DNA of 64,000 bases from Moringa oleifera. Taxonomy: Eukaryota > Streptophyta > Magnoliopsida > Brassicales > Moringaceae. This document shows positions 1-12,360 of the stretch, piece after piece (the first letter of the stretch is position 1; every line of letters begins with the position of its first letter). Below the pieces are notes generated by a model. That model saw nothing but the letters and a program-made list of their open reading frames with translations, was not told the DNA's origin and did no database searches. Position numbers and translations under genes: made by a program. The DNA lies in assembly GCA_021397835.1 (NCBI GenBank), contig JAJFZO010000407.1, positions 4,836,001 to 4,900,000 of the forward strand. Reading direction: 5' to 3'.

Positions 1-387
1 GTACTTCTTAAATCTTTAAAACAAAAAATTAGAACATTTCTTTTTGTATTCATACATTAAATGTGAATGTCATTCTTTCTTATTTGTTTGCATATCATTT
101 GCAGTTGAATTTAAAATTTTTTGTTGAGTAATGTGAAATTTTCTGTTTTGCTAAAATATACTCAGTTTAGTGTAAATATGGCAAAAGCCCATGATGCTAA
201 CTTTGCAAAATTTGTCCTTGTAGTAAAAGTTAACTCTGGTGCATAGATATGAAGGTGTATATGACATATTTCTGACTGCTATCTACTGAAATTATATTTC
301 GTTGCATTGATTATCTCCTTAAGAATTATCTCTTAGCTCAGATTATCTTTTAGCTCAGCATTGATTGGTGATGTCTTCTGTATTCAG
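1..387 (+). other. Intron of the truncated BPP-like gene
   Basis: This T-rich stretch ends in a tattcag acceptor at 387, directly before the first recognisable exon of the BPP-like gene. I see no coding sequence in it. The donor lies outside the window. Confidence 0.6.
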
Positions 388-2285
388 GCTCCTCACACCT
401 CCTGGTACACCACTGTTTCCTTCTTCTGAGAAGGACTTGCGGAAAACCTTAATGCGTCAAATTGAGGTGCCTAATGCTTATCCCACTGTTCTGAAATCAA
501 GGGTAAGAGCCTTCTGTAATTCAAGTACTGGATAAGCTTGAAGCCTTTTCAGCTAGTTTGATACACTTTGCATGTATAATTGAGTCATCTAAAAGCGGGG
601 AGCATCAGACCATGTTGGCATGCTCCTTTTCGATGTTTTCATGGCTCTCTTGTGATGACAGTGTGTGTTGACAATTAGTCAGATTGGTTACGTAGATATT
701 TTGTAGTTTCCAGTATCATGTCATGGCTTGCAAATTTATGTTGCCATGGGGTTGCAGCTAGCAAATTTTCAGGAAGAACCTGTATCAAGGAACCTAGTAG
801 CACCCAAGCATCCAACTTTGGCATCTGGAGTGAACTCTTCCATTGCTGGTACTAGAAGGCCCTCATCCTCTGGTGGACTGAAATCTGCTTCTAGATCTGC
901 TACACCAACTGGACAGGCTACTCTTCCTACAATTGGCAAGTCTTCAAGATCCTTGACACCTACTTCAAGGGCTACGTTGTCTTCCATTAAGCTTGCTGCT
1001 CCTCCAGTCAGGTCATCAACACCTACTAGATCCACTGTGCGGTCTTCAACGCCAACTGCTAGACCAACTGTGCCAGCTTCCAAGTCAAACTCACGATCAG
1101 TAACACCAACTCGTAGGCCAGCAACTCCATCAAGGGCACCTAGTGTATCAGCTGCACCTTCAGGTCGATCTTCCTCAGTTTCAAAGTCAAGTTCTGCAAC
1201 GTTAAACAAACCAGTACCATCACGTGGAACTTCTCCAACTGCGAAGTCTAGGCCTTGGAAACCATCTGAGATGCCTGGCTTCTCGCTTGATGCTCCACCA
1301 AATTTAAGGACATCATTACCTGAAAGGCCAGCTTCAGCCTCTCGAGGCAGGCCAGCAGCACCTAGTGCTAGAGCCACTTCTGGGGAGGCCGGTATTAATG
1401 GAAGAGCAAGACGGCAATCATGCTCTCCTTCAAGAGGAAGAGCACTGATTGCGAATTCCATTTCTTCAGTGCGTAGAGCGCATTCTAACAATAGCGACAA
1501 TGTGAGTCCCGTGGTGATTGGAACAAAAATGGTTGAAAGAGTGGTAAACATGAGGAAACTGGCACCACCACAGCAAGATGACCATCGTTCTGCCAATAAT
1601 TCAGCAGGAAAGTCATCTTCATCCCTCGACAGTCTAGGCTTTGGGAGGACACTTTCAAAGAAATCTCTTGATATGGCTTTGAGACATATGGTATGCTTCC
1701 CTTTTCTTCTAGACTGCAGTCTGATAATTACAATGCCTAACCATTACCCGCTGAGTTAATTTAAAAAACTGGGCACCTCCCACTTAATCCTTTGAGTCCC
1801 CTGGAAATCATGTCTGCAGAGATTGATTTTTTTGATACAACACATTGTTAGGGTCTCATAGTCCCCTTGACATCATGTCTGCCTCATACTTGTTTTTGGA
1901 ATTAAAGATTGAAGTTTGATACAAAACATGTCCATCGGCTATGTGCATACATGGAAAAACTAGATGCTGTTCTGTTCTGGGTGTGTATGTTGATAAACTG
2001 ATAAGAGATATCCATATGCCTGTGCAGGACATAAGGCGAAGCATTCAAGGTAATCTTCGCCCACTTATGAAAAACATTCCAGCTTCCTCTATGTACAGTG
2101 TGAGATCAAGATCCACAAAAAGCAGGACCGTTAGTGTTTCAGACTCTCCTCTTGCTACAAGCAGCAATGCGAGCTCTGAGCCAAGTGTCAACAACTCTTT
2201 CTGCTTAGATGGGAGTGAAATGGAAGACAATGACCTAGGAAGTGAGAGAGGAAACTCCTCCCCCACCAGCCAGCGTGAAAGGTAA
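388..2285 (+). CDS. BPP-family basic proline/serine-rich protein, 3' part (5' exons outside window)
   Basis: Three exons are predicted: 388-502, 758-1690 and 2028-2285 (stop TAA). Phases agree: exon 388-502 starts with the last base of a split codon, and the later joins are phase 0. The first exon encodes the family hallmark LLTPPGTPLFPS, normally preceded by a Trp that would be split over the upstream intron. The long middle exon is low-complexity Ser/Thr/Pro/Arg/Ala with many SxTPTxR-like repeats. The last exon begins DIRRS and contains the conserved NLRPLMKNIPASSMYSVRS segment. This architecture matches the Arabidopsis BASIC PROLINE-RICH PROTEIN family (At2g40070/At3g09000 type), described as microtubule-associated; function here is inferred from family membership. 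The protein is highly basic and probably disordered. The N-terminus lies upstream of base 1, so bases 1-387 are intron. No frame break is visible. Family assignment is good, exact function less so. Confidence 0.85.
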
Positions 2286-5200
2286 CCCATGGCCCCATTG
2301 TTATCATTCCCACACATTATTTATATGCGGGACCCTGCCATCATTACGGTGAGGAAACAACCTGTTTCTAAGAGATGACAGAAAGCTGTAAGACCTATTT
2401 TATGTGTAACTACTTATCATCCCTCGAAACTATCATGTAAGCTATTCTCTGGTAATCTCTGGTAATACTACTTATCTGAGATGAGAAATGCTCCTTTTGC
2501 TCACTTTTGCTGCAAATAGGGACAAGATTTAGCCTCAGATATACTTCCCTCTGCCCTCTTCTTCATTTAGTAAGTTGAACATTTGGAATAATTCATGGCA
2601 TGGTTTGAAAATAACATCAAAAGTCCGGTAAATCAGGTGATTTACCAAAAAAACTTGGAGGCATGCATATGCTTAACTATCTGCTACTTAGAGGAATGCT
2701 TGCACGAAAACTATGAGTTGGGTGGATATGTTTAAATGAGAAACTCTAGTTAATTCTTTGACACGTAATGTGAATGCTGCAATGGCTTGATCTAAACACG
2801 TAACTATAGTCTTAATTAAACTACTCAGCAAGCTGATTAATACAATGCACTTGGCAGAGTTGTTAAAATTGATTCTAGACTGTAACGTCTCCGTCATGAC
2901 ATCTCTTCGTGAAGCTTCTTATGTGAATAAACAAATAGAGAATTAAGTTAACAAATAAGCCTTCTGAAGCCGGAGTGCTTCCTGGTGCATCTTATTTAAT
3001 GATGTACGATAAAATTTGAAGAGGGTACTGGCCAAACAATTTGAAAATCAAAGCTCAGTAAAAACTGAAGTTACATTTGTTGAAGTTGAAGTTGCCTTAG
3101 TTAAGTGTAACAAAGTCCAACATTAAGCTGCAACAAAGTTGACAACCTAAGGAGACTCTTGAATTTCTTTTAATCTCTCTTTCATTCTCACTATTTATTG
3201 TTGACTCCTTTCTTTCAATGCCATTTTGACTTGGTAATCCCAGTATATGTTTAATGTCGACAACCCATCTTTCAAAATCAACCTTCCTGTGGTCGCTGCA
3301 ACCCTGTAAGACCCGTTTTCATTTATTTATTTTTAGACAAAAGGTTTTTATTTTGTATTGATTTAAATTATAATAAACAAGAATAGATATAGCTTAATAA
3401 AATAGATAGTTAATTTTTTAAATTTTTTATCAAGAATATGTTTTGAACTTGGAAATGGACTTACAGTAAGGAATTCTCAAAATAAATCCTAAACAAATAA
3501 TGTCTAGAGTAATTCAAAAATTAAGTAGGCTTCTACCATTAGCTATGGTTTTTGGTAAAATTGATTGCTTGTTCCTGCATCAGTTAGCATGACCCGAATG
3601 ATTTTACATGGTAATCATGATTAATGGTTAAAATTACCATAATACTAATAACCCAAACGTAAGTAGTTTTTAAAATTCGCATAGGATTCAACCAATAGCC
3701 ATTGCATTTAGGCTTCTGCCAATGTCTACCGACAAAATACGTGAAGCGGAAATTTTCTTATAAATTTGATCTGGAAAGATCATAATCAGCATAATTATTA
3801 TGGATACATGTTTATTTATTTATAATCAAAATAAAAAATTGAAATAAATAACTAAATTTAAAATAAATAATTTATCTTAATTTTAAAAATAAAAGTTATG
3901 ATGTCATTTATATGTTTACTTCCACTCAATATCAAAATAAACTATTATAAATTTATTTATATATTAAATAATTTTATATATTTTTAATAAAAATAATTTT
4001 ATATATTTTAATAATTATTATAATATAAATAAATACATTTAAAATTATTTTTATAAAAATTTATTAAAATAAAAAATAAATATTATTTTTTATAATTAGT
4101 AATTTTCATTAATAAAGTTTTGAATATTAAACATTAAATAAAGTCATAAATATAAAATAAAATATCTTTGATTTTAATTTTTATTTTATTTAAATATTTA
4201 AAATATTTAAAAATAATAATAATGTAACTTAAAAAATAAAAATAAAAATATCAATCCATGAAAAAATTTTATTTTTATCTTTATTTCACATTTTAAATAT
4301 ACGTGAGATCCACATAATTTTATTTTTATTTTATAAAAAATAAATTTAAAACTTAAGACTTATTCAGCTTACCCATTATTGAATAAATTTTAAATTTTAT
4401 GTGAATCTGAATGAGGAAGCTGAAAGTTCCTGTTTCTAAGTATTGGAAATTGATAATTAAAAATTTTCCTAAATTAAGTAGCCCATGGTTCTGATTTACT
4501 TGATTAATTGACCCAATTATTGGACCCATCTGAAGGAAATGTGAACTGATCAAAATCTTATGCAGCCATGGTCAGGTCGTGACTTGACCAAGCATGGCTT
4601 CTGTTGAATGATTGGACTAAGAAAGTGACATTAGATTTTCACTACAGAACAAAGAGGAAGGAAACAAAAATCAACAAAAAGAACTTATTGAATCAAATCT
4701 CTCGAGAATGAGCCTACCACAATCAATTATTGACTTTAGGATTCTAAGTCGTGCTTTCGTTCAAGGCTAATCGAAAGATTTTTCCTCGTGAATTCTTAGT
4801 AATGGAAATAATTCATAAAGTTCAAAAAATATTTGATCAATGAACATGTAAAAATTTAAAACAAATAAATTTTATAATATGATGTAAATAAAATTATATT
4901 ATCTAATATTCACAAAATTTAATGTTATCATATGAAAATATTAATTTAATTAATTATATATTTAATGTTTTAAACTAACTCGATTTATATTATGTGTGAA
5001 AATTTAAAAGTACAAAATATTCAAATTCAAGATTTTGTAAAATTAATTTTGACTTAAATTTTTTTATGTATATAAAAAATACATTTAAAATAGAATAAAA
5101 TTAATATTAATTATTTAAATAATAAAATATCTTTAATTTTTTATATTATTTTAATGAAAATTAATTTAAATTAATTTTAAAAGAATAATATTAAATTTAT

Positions 5201-5500
5201 TCAATCAATATATCAAAATTTAATTTAAAAACAAATACAATCCACATTTTAAAAAAATTATCTTTACCTTATATTTAAGGGTTTTCTTTTCGTTATTTAT
5301 TGATTAAACAACGATATGGCTCCATTAAAGCGAGTAATATAAGAACAAGCTCTAAAGTTAAAAGACATTGAACCCACTTGGACATTAAAAGGTATCTACT
5401 TTCTTTTAGAAAGAATGATTAAAAACTAAGACACCTGAAATTTAAGTGTGAAAGGTATTCTGTGTTTTGAACTGAGTTTCATGCCTCGTGTTTGATGCGA
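2286..5500. other. 3' UTR of BPP-like gene, then AT-rich intergenic DNA
   Basis: About the first 300 bases after the stop are probably 3' untranslated sequence. From about 3340 to 5280 the DNA is extremely AT-rich, with runs of TAAAT/TTTAA-type words and no credible open frame. No terminal repeats or transposon-coding sequence were recognised, although an old non-autonomous element cannot be excluded. Confidence 0.5.
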
Positions 5501-6656
5501 TGATGCCTTTCAGTTGACCAACCAACACATAATGTGGTGAAAATGGTCAACCTTTTGAAAGTTTCGTCTTTTTTCTTTTTGCCATGGTCAACTATGACCT
5601 AAACCACTGTGGAGCAATGAGCCAGTTTAAACATTTCTAAGACTTGGTCAGACCCATCAGGATTGAAGTCTACCCATTTGATATAAACTTTAAACCCACG
5701 TTAGAAAAAGATGAATGTTTCGTAAAAAATAAGAACTTGACTATTTTATGAAAATTTTAATGGGTTTTTTTTTTTTCCAAATGTTACTAAATGAAGATGA
5801 ACAAGAAGATGAAGAAGAAGATGACCAGAAATCACGTGCAATTCACGTGCTGTGTGACCGTGTCTTTGATGGATCCTGCAAGTTTCAGGTGTCAGCAGGT
5901 GATATGGATAGACAGCTGGGCAGAGAGAGCCAAAAAGGAAGGAAGAGAGGCTGCCGAGAGATGTCCAAAGGAGTCTGAATATCTGCTTAAGAAATCTAAT
6001 TTCTTCTGGCTTAGTGAATTATAGTGTTTGGCGAGTGAGAAATATAATATTATCAAAAGAAATTTAAAGGGAAAAGTCGACCAGTGAAGCCCACCAACAA
6101 CAACTCCCACGGCTGTGTGAACAATTGTTATGCTGTCGTGTCTTTTCTTACACTGGAAAATCGACATCGTTGTCGCTGTCCAAATCCCTCTCTTTCTCTC
6201 TCTCTCTCTAATCAACTTATAAAACCAATACCAAGTTCCCTTATTGATGTTCCTGCCATGTATATTAGTTGATGATAAATGGCTCTATTTCTTGCCTATT
6301 TATATGAACCCAATCCTTCTACGCTTTCTCTCTCTAAACCCTCTTCTGATGCTGTTTTAACACCGACAGCATTTGCAGACTCTCGAACGGTGCCTTCTTA
6401 CCTTCCGGCTGTCTGAGCCCCTCAGTACTTAGGTTAGTGTCTCGAGTTCCATCGTAAGCGCATTGTTCTCGACGTTCCCATCTTGTATTTCATTTAACTC
6501 GAGTTGCTTCGTATTGGATCTGGTGATTTATGATTTTGACTGTTAAGTATATTGAAGAATACTCAGTACCTCGTTGGTGATTCAGGGTTGGGGAAGACAT
6601 ATGGTTCTTCAAGAGTTTTGTTCATTAGGTAGCAATACTGAATCTTCTGGGTTGCA
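5500..6656 (+). promoter_or_regulatory. Upstream region and leader of the receptor-like cytoplasmic kinase gene
   Basis: This interval holds W-box-type TTGACY cores at 5514-5519 (+), 5545-5550 (-), 5586-5591 (-) and 5737-5742 (+). It also has a pyrimidine patch of CT repeats near 6189-6209 and a telo-box-like AAACCCT near 6336, in a CT-rich stretch typical of plant core promoters. The ATG of the kinase is at 6657. The transcription start was not determined, and a 5' UTR intron is possible. I saw no coding sequence I trust; the short open frames around 5750-6270 are low-complexity and have no recognisable domain. Confidence 0.35.
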
Positions 6657-9595
6657 ATGAGTTGTAGCCGCCTTGTTTGGTGTAGAAGGAAGAATGATCA
6701 TGGACTGGGACAAGAAGGTAAGAAGACTGATAGGTGATGGCTTAATTCATTATTATGGGTGCATTCCATTTATTATTTCTGTGTTCTTGGAACTATTCTA
6801 ATGGTATCTTTAGTTACAGAAGCGTGGACCATCATATTTCATTTTAGCCCGTCATTCCTGTTTAAGATTTGAATTTGCTGCCTATAGTTAATTAATTAAG
6901 TGGTGGGCTTTTAGGTTTAACTTTTGGTTCATGTCCTGAATGATTCTTTGTTTCTATGGCTATTTTCTTCCCTGAAATATCAATTCAATTTGGGGGCAGG
7001 AAGCTGTTTCTACCTGCTTGAGGTCTTCTGGTTGAAGCAAAAGCCAACACGATTAGATTGTATGCCTAGATCATCGAGATCTTAAAGAACCTGAACTTTT
7101 GTGGGGATCTGATTATCCTCAAATTTGAATTGGGCTTGCTGTCTTGACAGCCATTTGATGACATTGAAGGAGCTTTAGCAGAAGTTCTTACTTCTGATTG
7201 CTCCTTGTCTGGGTACCTGCTTCAATAAAATTCAGAACATCCAGTGAAATTTGAATCAAAATCCAAGAACCCTTTGTCTTTTTTGCCCCCCATTTCCCGG
7301 GGAAGGGTGTACACAAGATGTTCTTGTGCACATAATGCCTCAAAGGATCCCTGGATGATGTGAAAGTTCATGCAAAACCTCCTGGCTTACACTCTTATCT
7401 CAAGGAATAAATTTTACTTTAAATTCGAATGTACTTAGAATGATTTATGGGTAATTGAATTTGGTAAGATGCTACTGTTAAAAAAATCGCTTGCTGAAAT
7501 GACTAATTCTATTAGAAAACCATGGGCATAAAGCATTGTCCTCTCGAATTTCATTCACTATATTTCTGGATGACTCGTAATTGACTATTCAACTATAGTT
7601 GTGTATGCCTACTTAGGCTCATTCAGTCCATGGTCTTTGCTCGTGTTTCTGATTCTATTTTAATTTTCTGTTCAAGAACTTATTAAGACAACCAGTAATT
7701 ATTCAGAAGATTCTCACATGCTTTTGTGCTTTCTGTGATTGTACTTGTTTAGAGATTGCCACCAACAATGTGAGGCTCTTTTCTTATAATACATTGAGAT
7801 CAGCAACTGGGGACTTTCATCCATCAAACAGAATTGGCGGAGGTGGTTATGGAGTTGTCTATAAGGTGAGCTGATTATTTCATTCACTTCTCTTCATTAT
7901 TGCAGGCAAATGGATACTCACACGCCTTTTTCCATTTATACTTTTACAGGGAGTTTTAAGAGATGGTACTCAAGTTGCCACAAAGTCCCTTTCTGGAGAA
8001 TCTAAACAAGGAATTAGAGAATTCTTGACAGAGATCAACATGATCTCAAACATAAGACATCCAAACCTTGTTGAACTCTTGGGCTGTTGTATCGAGGACG
8101 GTAATCGGATTCTGGTGTATGAATATCTGGAGAACAACAGCCTTGCCAGTGTTTTACTTGGTAAACACCAGAATGTCATAGCTATGTAGATTAGAATGAA
8201 TGACTTCTTAACATGCCCAGTCGACCAATGTTTTCTTACTGATTTTACCATTTTCTGGGTCCGTGTCTTTATGATTTACTTGTGAAAAAAGTGTCAACCG
8301 TTTCTGTTTGATCATCTTGAAGTCACTGGTCTTATTCAGTTCTTTTTTCTGAATGATGACAGTATTTGTTTAGGTAGGAGTGTTCAAGGTTTCAGAATGC
8401 TGATATCGATGTCATTACAGGTTCAAAAAGCAAATATGTCACTCTTGATTGGCCTATGAGAGCTACCATTTGTTTGGGTACTGCAGCTGGCCTTGCATTC
8501 CTTCATGAGGATGCGGATCCCCATATTGTCCACAGGGACATCAAAGCTAGTAATATACTTCTTGACAAGAACTTTTGTCCCAAAATAGGAGATTTTGGGC
8601 TGGCAAAGTTTTTTCCAGACAACGCAAGTCATGTTAGTACCCGAGTAGCTGGAACAGTGTAAGCATGAAGAATTTCTTTAACCCTTGTCATTGTTCTAAA
8701 ACTGCAACAACCGTCATAGTTCTACGTGTTGTATTTGAAAGTCGATATGTTACTTCTAGATAGATCATTTTCAGTTATATGTTTGTGCTTCGTTACTGTA
8801 TTTTAATGGTAATTTTATATGTCTGCAGGGGATATCTGGCACCCGAGTATGCACTTTTAGGAAAGCTTACCAAAAAGGCTGATGTTTACAGTTTTGGGAT
8901 CCTCTTGCTTGAGATAATTAGTGGCAATAGTAGTAGTAAGGCAGCATTTGGACAGGATTTGCTCATTCTGGTTGAATGGGTATTTTTCTAAACTTTATAT
9001 GTTTTGGAAGAGATAAGATTTGATTTAGTAGCTTTCTTATAAGATGTCAAGTTCTCCCCCTTAAGAGTATCTGTCTCTCTCTTCCTGTCTTATTCCATTG
9101 TATAACCTAGTAGGCATTGAGGCTCTGGTCTGAAAATGTTGCATCATATGGGCATTGGCTTACCCATCCAGCTGAAATTGAATTGAGAGCTGTGTAATCA
9201 CTAATATGTGAATGCTGTTGCAGGCATGGAAGCTGAGAGAAGAAGGAAGACTCCTGGATCTTGTTGATCCAGACTTGATTAGATATCCAGAGGACGAGGT
9301 ACTGCGATTCATTAAGGTTGCACTATTTTGTACCCAAGCAGCTCCGGCCCAGAGACCAAACATGAGACAAGTGGTGCAGATGCTTTCCAAAGAGGTTACA
9401 CTTAATGAGAAGGTGCTTACCGAGCCAGGGGTATACAGGGGGCACGCAACCCCGAACTTGGGCCCTGATAGTTCAGAGGAGATATCATCTTCCCAGAAGA
9501 AAAAGGGCAAGCAATCAGCTATTCTTCAGACAAGCACCACCCAGCTGTTTAGTTCTCAGGGTTCTCAGAGTGTGACACAGATGCTTCCCAGGTGA
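6657..9595 (+). CDS. Receptor-like cytoplasmic Ser/Thr kinase (At3g09010/CRPK1-like)
   Basis: Six exons are predicted: 6657-6717, 7753-7865, 7950-8160, 8421-8658, 8829-8979 and 9224-9595. They join in one frame to 381 residues. The start is the ATG of MSCSRL; the first exon is tiny and joins at a split Glu codon to [12 protein letters not shown], which is typical of this family. There is no signal peptide or membrane segment, so it is cytoplasmic; the N-terminal cysteines could be acylated (inference). Kinase landmarks: Gly-rich loop IGGGGYG at 48-54, Lys70, HRDIKASN at 166-173, DFG at 186-188, then TRVAGTVGYLAPEY, GDV-type region and Arg of subdomain XI (QRPNM). It is an RD kinase with all catalytic residues. 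The residue before the catalytic Lys is Thr (VATK) rather than the usual Ile/Val. Relatives act in cold, immune or developmental signalling; the substrate is unknown. Confidence 0.9.
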
Positions 9596-10291
9596 TGCAG
9601 CTGACTGTTGACAATCTTATCAGATCATTGTAAATTCCTTGCATTTTGCCTTGTATTTCCTCTCTATGGTCACCATTGTTTTGTCACATTGGTTGTTTTT
9701 GGCTGGAGTTCCATTATTCCTTGGCAGGTGGGAATAAAGAAAACTGGATGACTAGGCAGACTATAGTTTTAACTGGTGGCAGATTCAACCAATCCAACGA
9801 ATTTATCATTTTCCCTTTATGCTCATCTTGTTCTTATTCCCTTGTTACTTCCCTGCTGGTTTTTTAACGGGTCAGTTGGCTCAGAGAATTTGTCAGCCGT
9901 CACTGTGAACCTTCATACGCAAAAACTGAAGAAGCTATTTTCCAGCTAACCATGTTAAATAGGATTTAAAATCAAGGACAGAATCCTACCAAAGGGATAG
10001 CAAGGAAGCACAACTACATCCTACCAGTAAAAGGTCTTGCATCAACATGATGATTAAAATGAAGAATATTCTGAGCAAAACTTGTCACCCAAAACAAACC
10101 ACGAGACAACTGAGCAAAACACAATCAGCACAACAGAAACCTTCACAAGAAAGCAAACAGCTATAGCCTGAACTAACATGCACATAAGAAACTGACTCAC
10201 AGACATCAAACAGTTCAGGACACAAGCCGACGTATTTGCAGCATAGCTAATTACTTTTCACATACATGAAGTTTTGGAATCAACTTTACTC
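9596..10291. other. Convergent 3' region between kinase and clathrin light chain
   Basis: The kinase gene (+) and the clathrin light chain gene (-) converge here. The interval should hold both 3' untranslated regions. Small open frames at 9646-9867 have no recognisable protein features. No other element seen. Confidence 0.6.
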
Positions 10292-12360
10292 TCAAGCCAC
10301 AGCAATAGCCTCAGGAGTTGATGCAGCTGCAACCTTACTGCCGGAGGGACCAGAAACACCAGCAGCAGGAAGAGAGGGGCTGGATTTAGCATCTTTCTTA
10401 GGTTCTGCTTGTGCTGGTGGTTTGGGCTTCATGTGGGGAGGAGTATTGTGCTTGAGCTTCAGAAGTATCTGACGCATCCTTGAGAGATCAGTTGGCTTCC
10501 CAGGCTTGGGACCCTGGATCACAACAATGGAGGGTTTGTTCTTCTCTTTATCCTTCTTCCCCCTTTTTTCTATAGCTGGCACTTCATGGGGAATGAGGTC
10601 TGCAATTGCCTTCCAGAAATTCTTCTCAGCTTCAGCATGGAACTTCTCCTGGCTTGCCAAAAATAACTGGAAAGTAAAAATCAAAGTCAGCTATATAACT
10701 ATCTATGCCTCAGAAAAAGAAGCAATCTGGTACCATGATCTAAATATATATGACCACCTAGTTTGGAGGGATCTTTTTGTCCCTTTTGGTGGGAGTTCAA
10801 AATGTTCAACAAATAATCCTTCTTCGACCTGTGCTACATAGTGGTAATCAACAATCTTAAATATATAAATGACCATTACAATCCTCAAAAGACAACAGAC
10901 CCTAGTCATAACTGAGTTTATGCACTATATCAGAGAGTCCTTCTTCCAGAGATGCTCAGCTCACTATAATACCATGATCCAAAATCATATGGATCACCTA
11001 GTTTGAAGGGAGTTTTTTGGTGGAAGTGGAGAATCATTCTGCATAAAAATCCTTTATTTGTCATGTGCAGCTTTGCTAGATATATAGTGGTTAACATTCT
11101 TAACTAAATAATTGACATTTCAATCCTCAAAAGGCAACAGGCCCAAGTCATATGGAGTTTATACACTATAGCAGGGTATCCTTCTTCCGTATGACACGGA
11201 TTATCCTTCTCTTCAGTCAGATATGCTAAGCTCACTAATAATCCACAAATGTCACCATCAGACGCCAATTTATTATATAGTAAGCAAGAAAGACAACAAT
11301 TATCATTAATCTAAACTAGTTAAATAAGGTTGATCATTTTTGGATAAGTGAACAAAACAGGGAGCCAAGTTTACAAGCCTTTGCAATGTACACAAGAAGA
11401 ACAGTCTACTGCTCCAAATGTAATCAGAATATGTGGAATAAAACAGGCAATGTCACTACCGATACGCACCTTCTCCTTCTCCCTATTCGAGGCTTTGTTG
11501 TTCTCCACAGTAACCTTATGTTTCCTATAGAACTCAGCCTTGTATTGCTCTGCCTCCTTCTTAATCTCTTCTAACATCTCTTTCTCCCTCTTCTCCTTCT
11601 CTCCCAGTCTTATCGCATTCAATCTGCCCATTCATTCATAGGTCAATAGCACAAATATCAGATCATTACATCTCCGTGCATTCACTTCGTTCATAAACAC
11701 TTCTAAAATTTAAAAGAAAAAAAAAAGATGGCTTCTCAAAAAAAAAAAAAAAGATAAAGAAGCTAGAGGTCTTAGAATTTCGCCCATGCAACAAGTTTAG
11801 AGCTCGATAAACAAATCATCCAAAACTATTGAACAAGCTAGGCACAGCATGTTTCTTAAGTATGAATAAACCAAGTCGACCTGAACTGATCAGCAAGAAA
11901 TCAAGGTTGATCAAAAATCAAATCAAGTATAGCCATCAAAAACATGATTATCTAAACAAAAAAGTAGCGGATAAGTGATACCGCGAGCTTACCTTTGCCA
12001 CTCTCTTAGAGCAAAACCCTCCTCTGGCTGCATCTCCACTGGCGGAGGCAAGATCGGACCGTTTGATTGGCCAAAGCCTCCGTCAAAACCTTTCCCGTTC
12101 TGCTCCGGCGAGAACGCCGAGAATCCTAAGCCGCTCGCGTAGATCTGCGGCGGCAACGGAGCCTCCGGCGTCTGTTGCAAGGAGAAAACATCGTCGTTGG
12201 CAGCGTACGAATGAGCGGTGAAGACCGGGGACGAGTCACCATTGGAGTCTTTAACCGAGTCAGCGTCGATGTTGGAGAAGGAGTCGAATCGCTGGGACGA
12301 GAGGCCAGAATCGTAGGCCATGTAGCCATCCTCACCGAATGAGCCGGCGAACGATGACAT
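10292..12360 (-). CDS. CLC: Clathrin light chain
   Basis: Three exons on the minus strand: 12360-11993, 11623-11470 and 10666-10292, joining in frame to 298 residues. Start [12 protein letters not shown], stop TGA at 10294-10292. The N-terminal exon is acidic, Gly/Ser/Pro-rich and disordered and ends [11 protein letters not shown]. The second exon encodes the charged helix that binds the clathrin heavy chain ([20 protein letters not shown], then [27 protein letters not shown]). The third carries [20 protein letters not shown], conserved in plant light chains, followed by [15 protein letters not shown] and a Pro/Ala/Lys-rich tail. The protein binds clathrin triskelia and regulates coat assembly in endocytosis at the plasma membrane and trans-Golgi. 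Closest remembered relative is Arabidopsis CLC2 (At2g40060), which also neighbours a BPP gene. The second intron contains a diverged duplication (separate entry). Confidence 0.95.
10731..11243 (-). repeat. Diverged tandem duplication in clathrin light chain intron 2
   Basis: Two copies of about 235-270 bases lie head to tail, near 10731-10968 and 10970-11243. Both begin with an ACCATGATC...GATCACCTAGTTTG-like block. In the same order both then carry ATAGTGGTWAWCA, CAATCCTCAAAAG, a GAGTTTAT-CACTATA block and ATGCT-AGCTCACTA. Divergence is substantial, so the duplication is not recent. It lies entirely inside the intron. Confidence 0.7.

Noticed and set aside
769..1596. 275-residue open frame on the minus strand
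   Set aside because: It is the antisense of the Ser/Thr/Pro-rich BPP exon; low-complexity coding sequence leaves the opposite strand open. No domain is visible.
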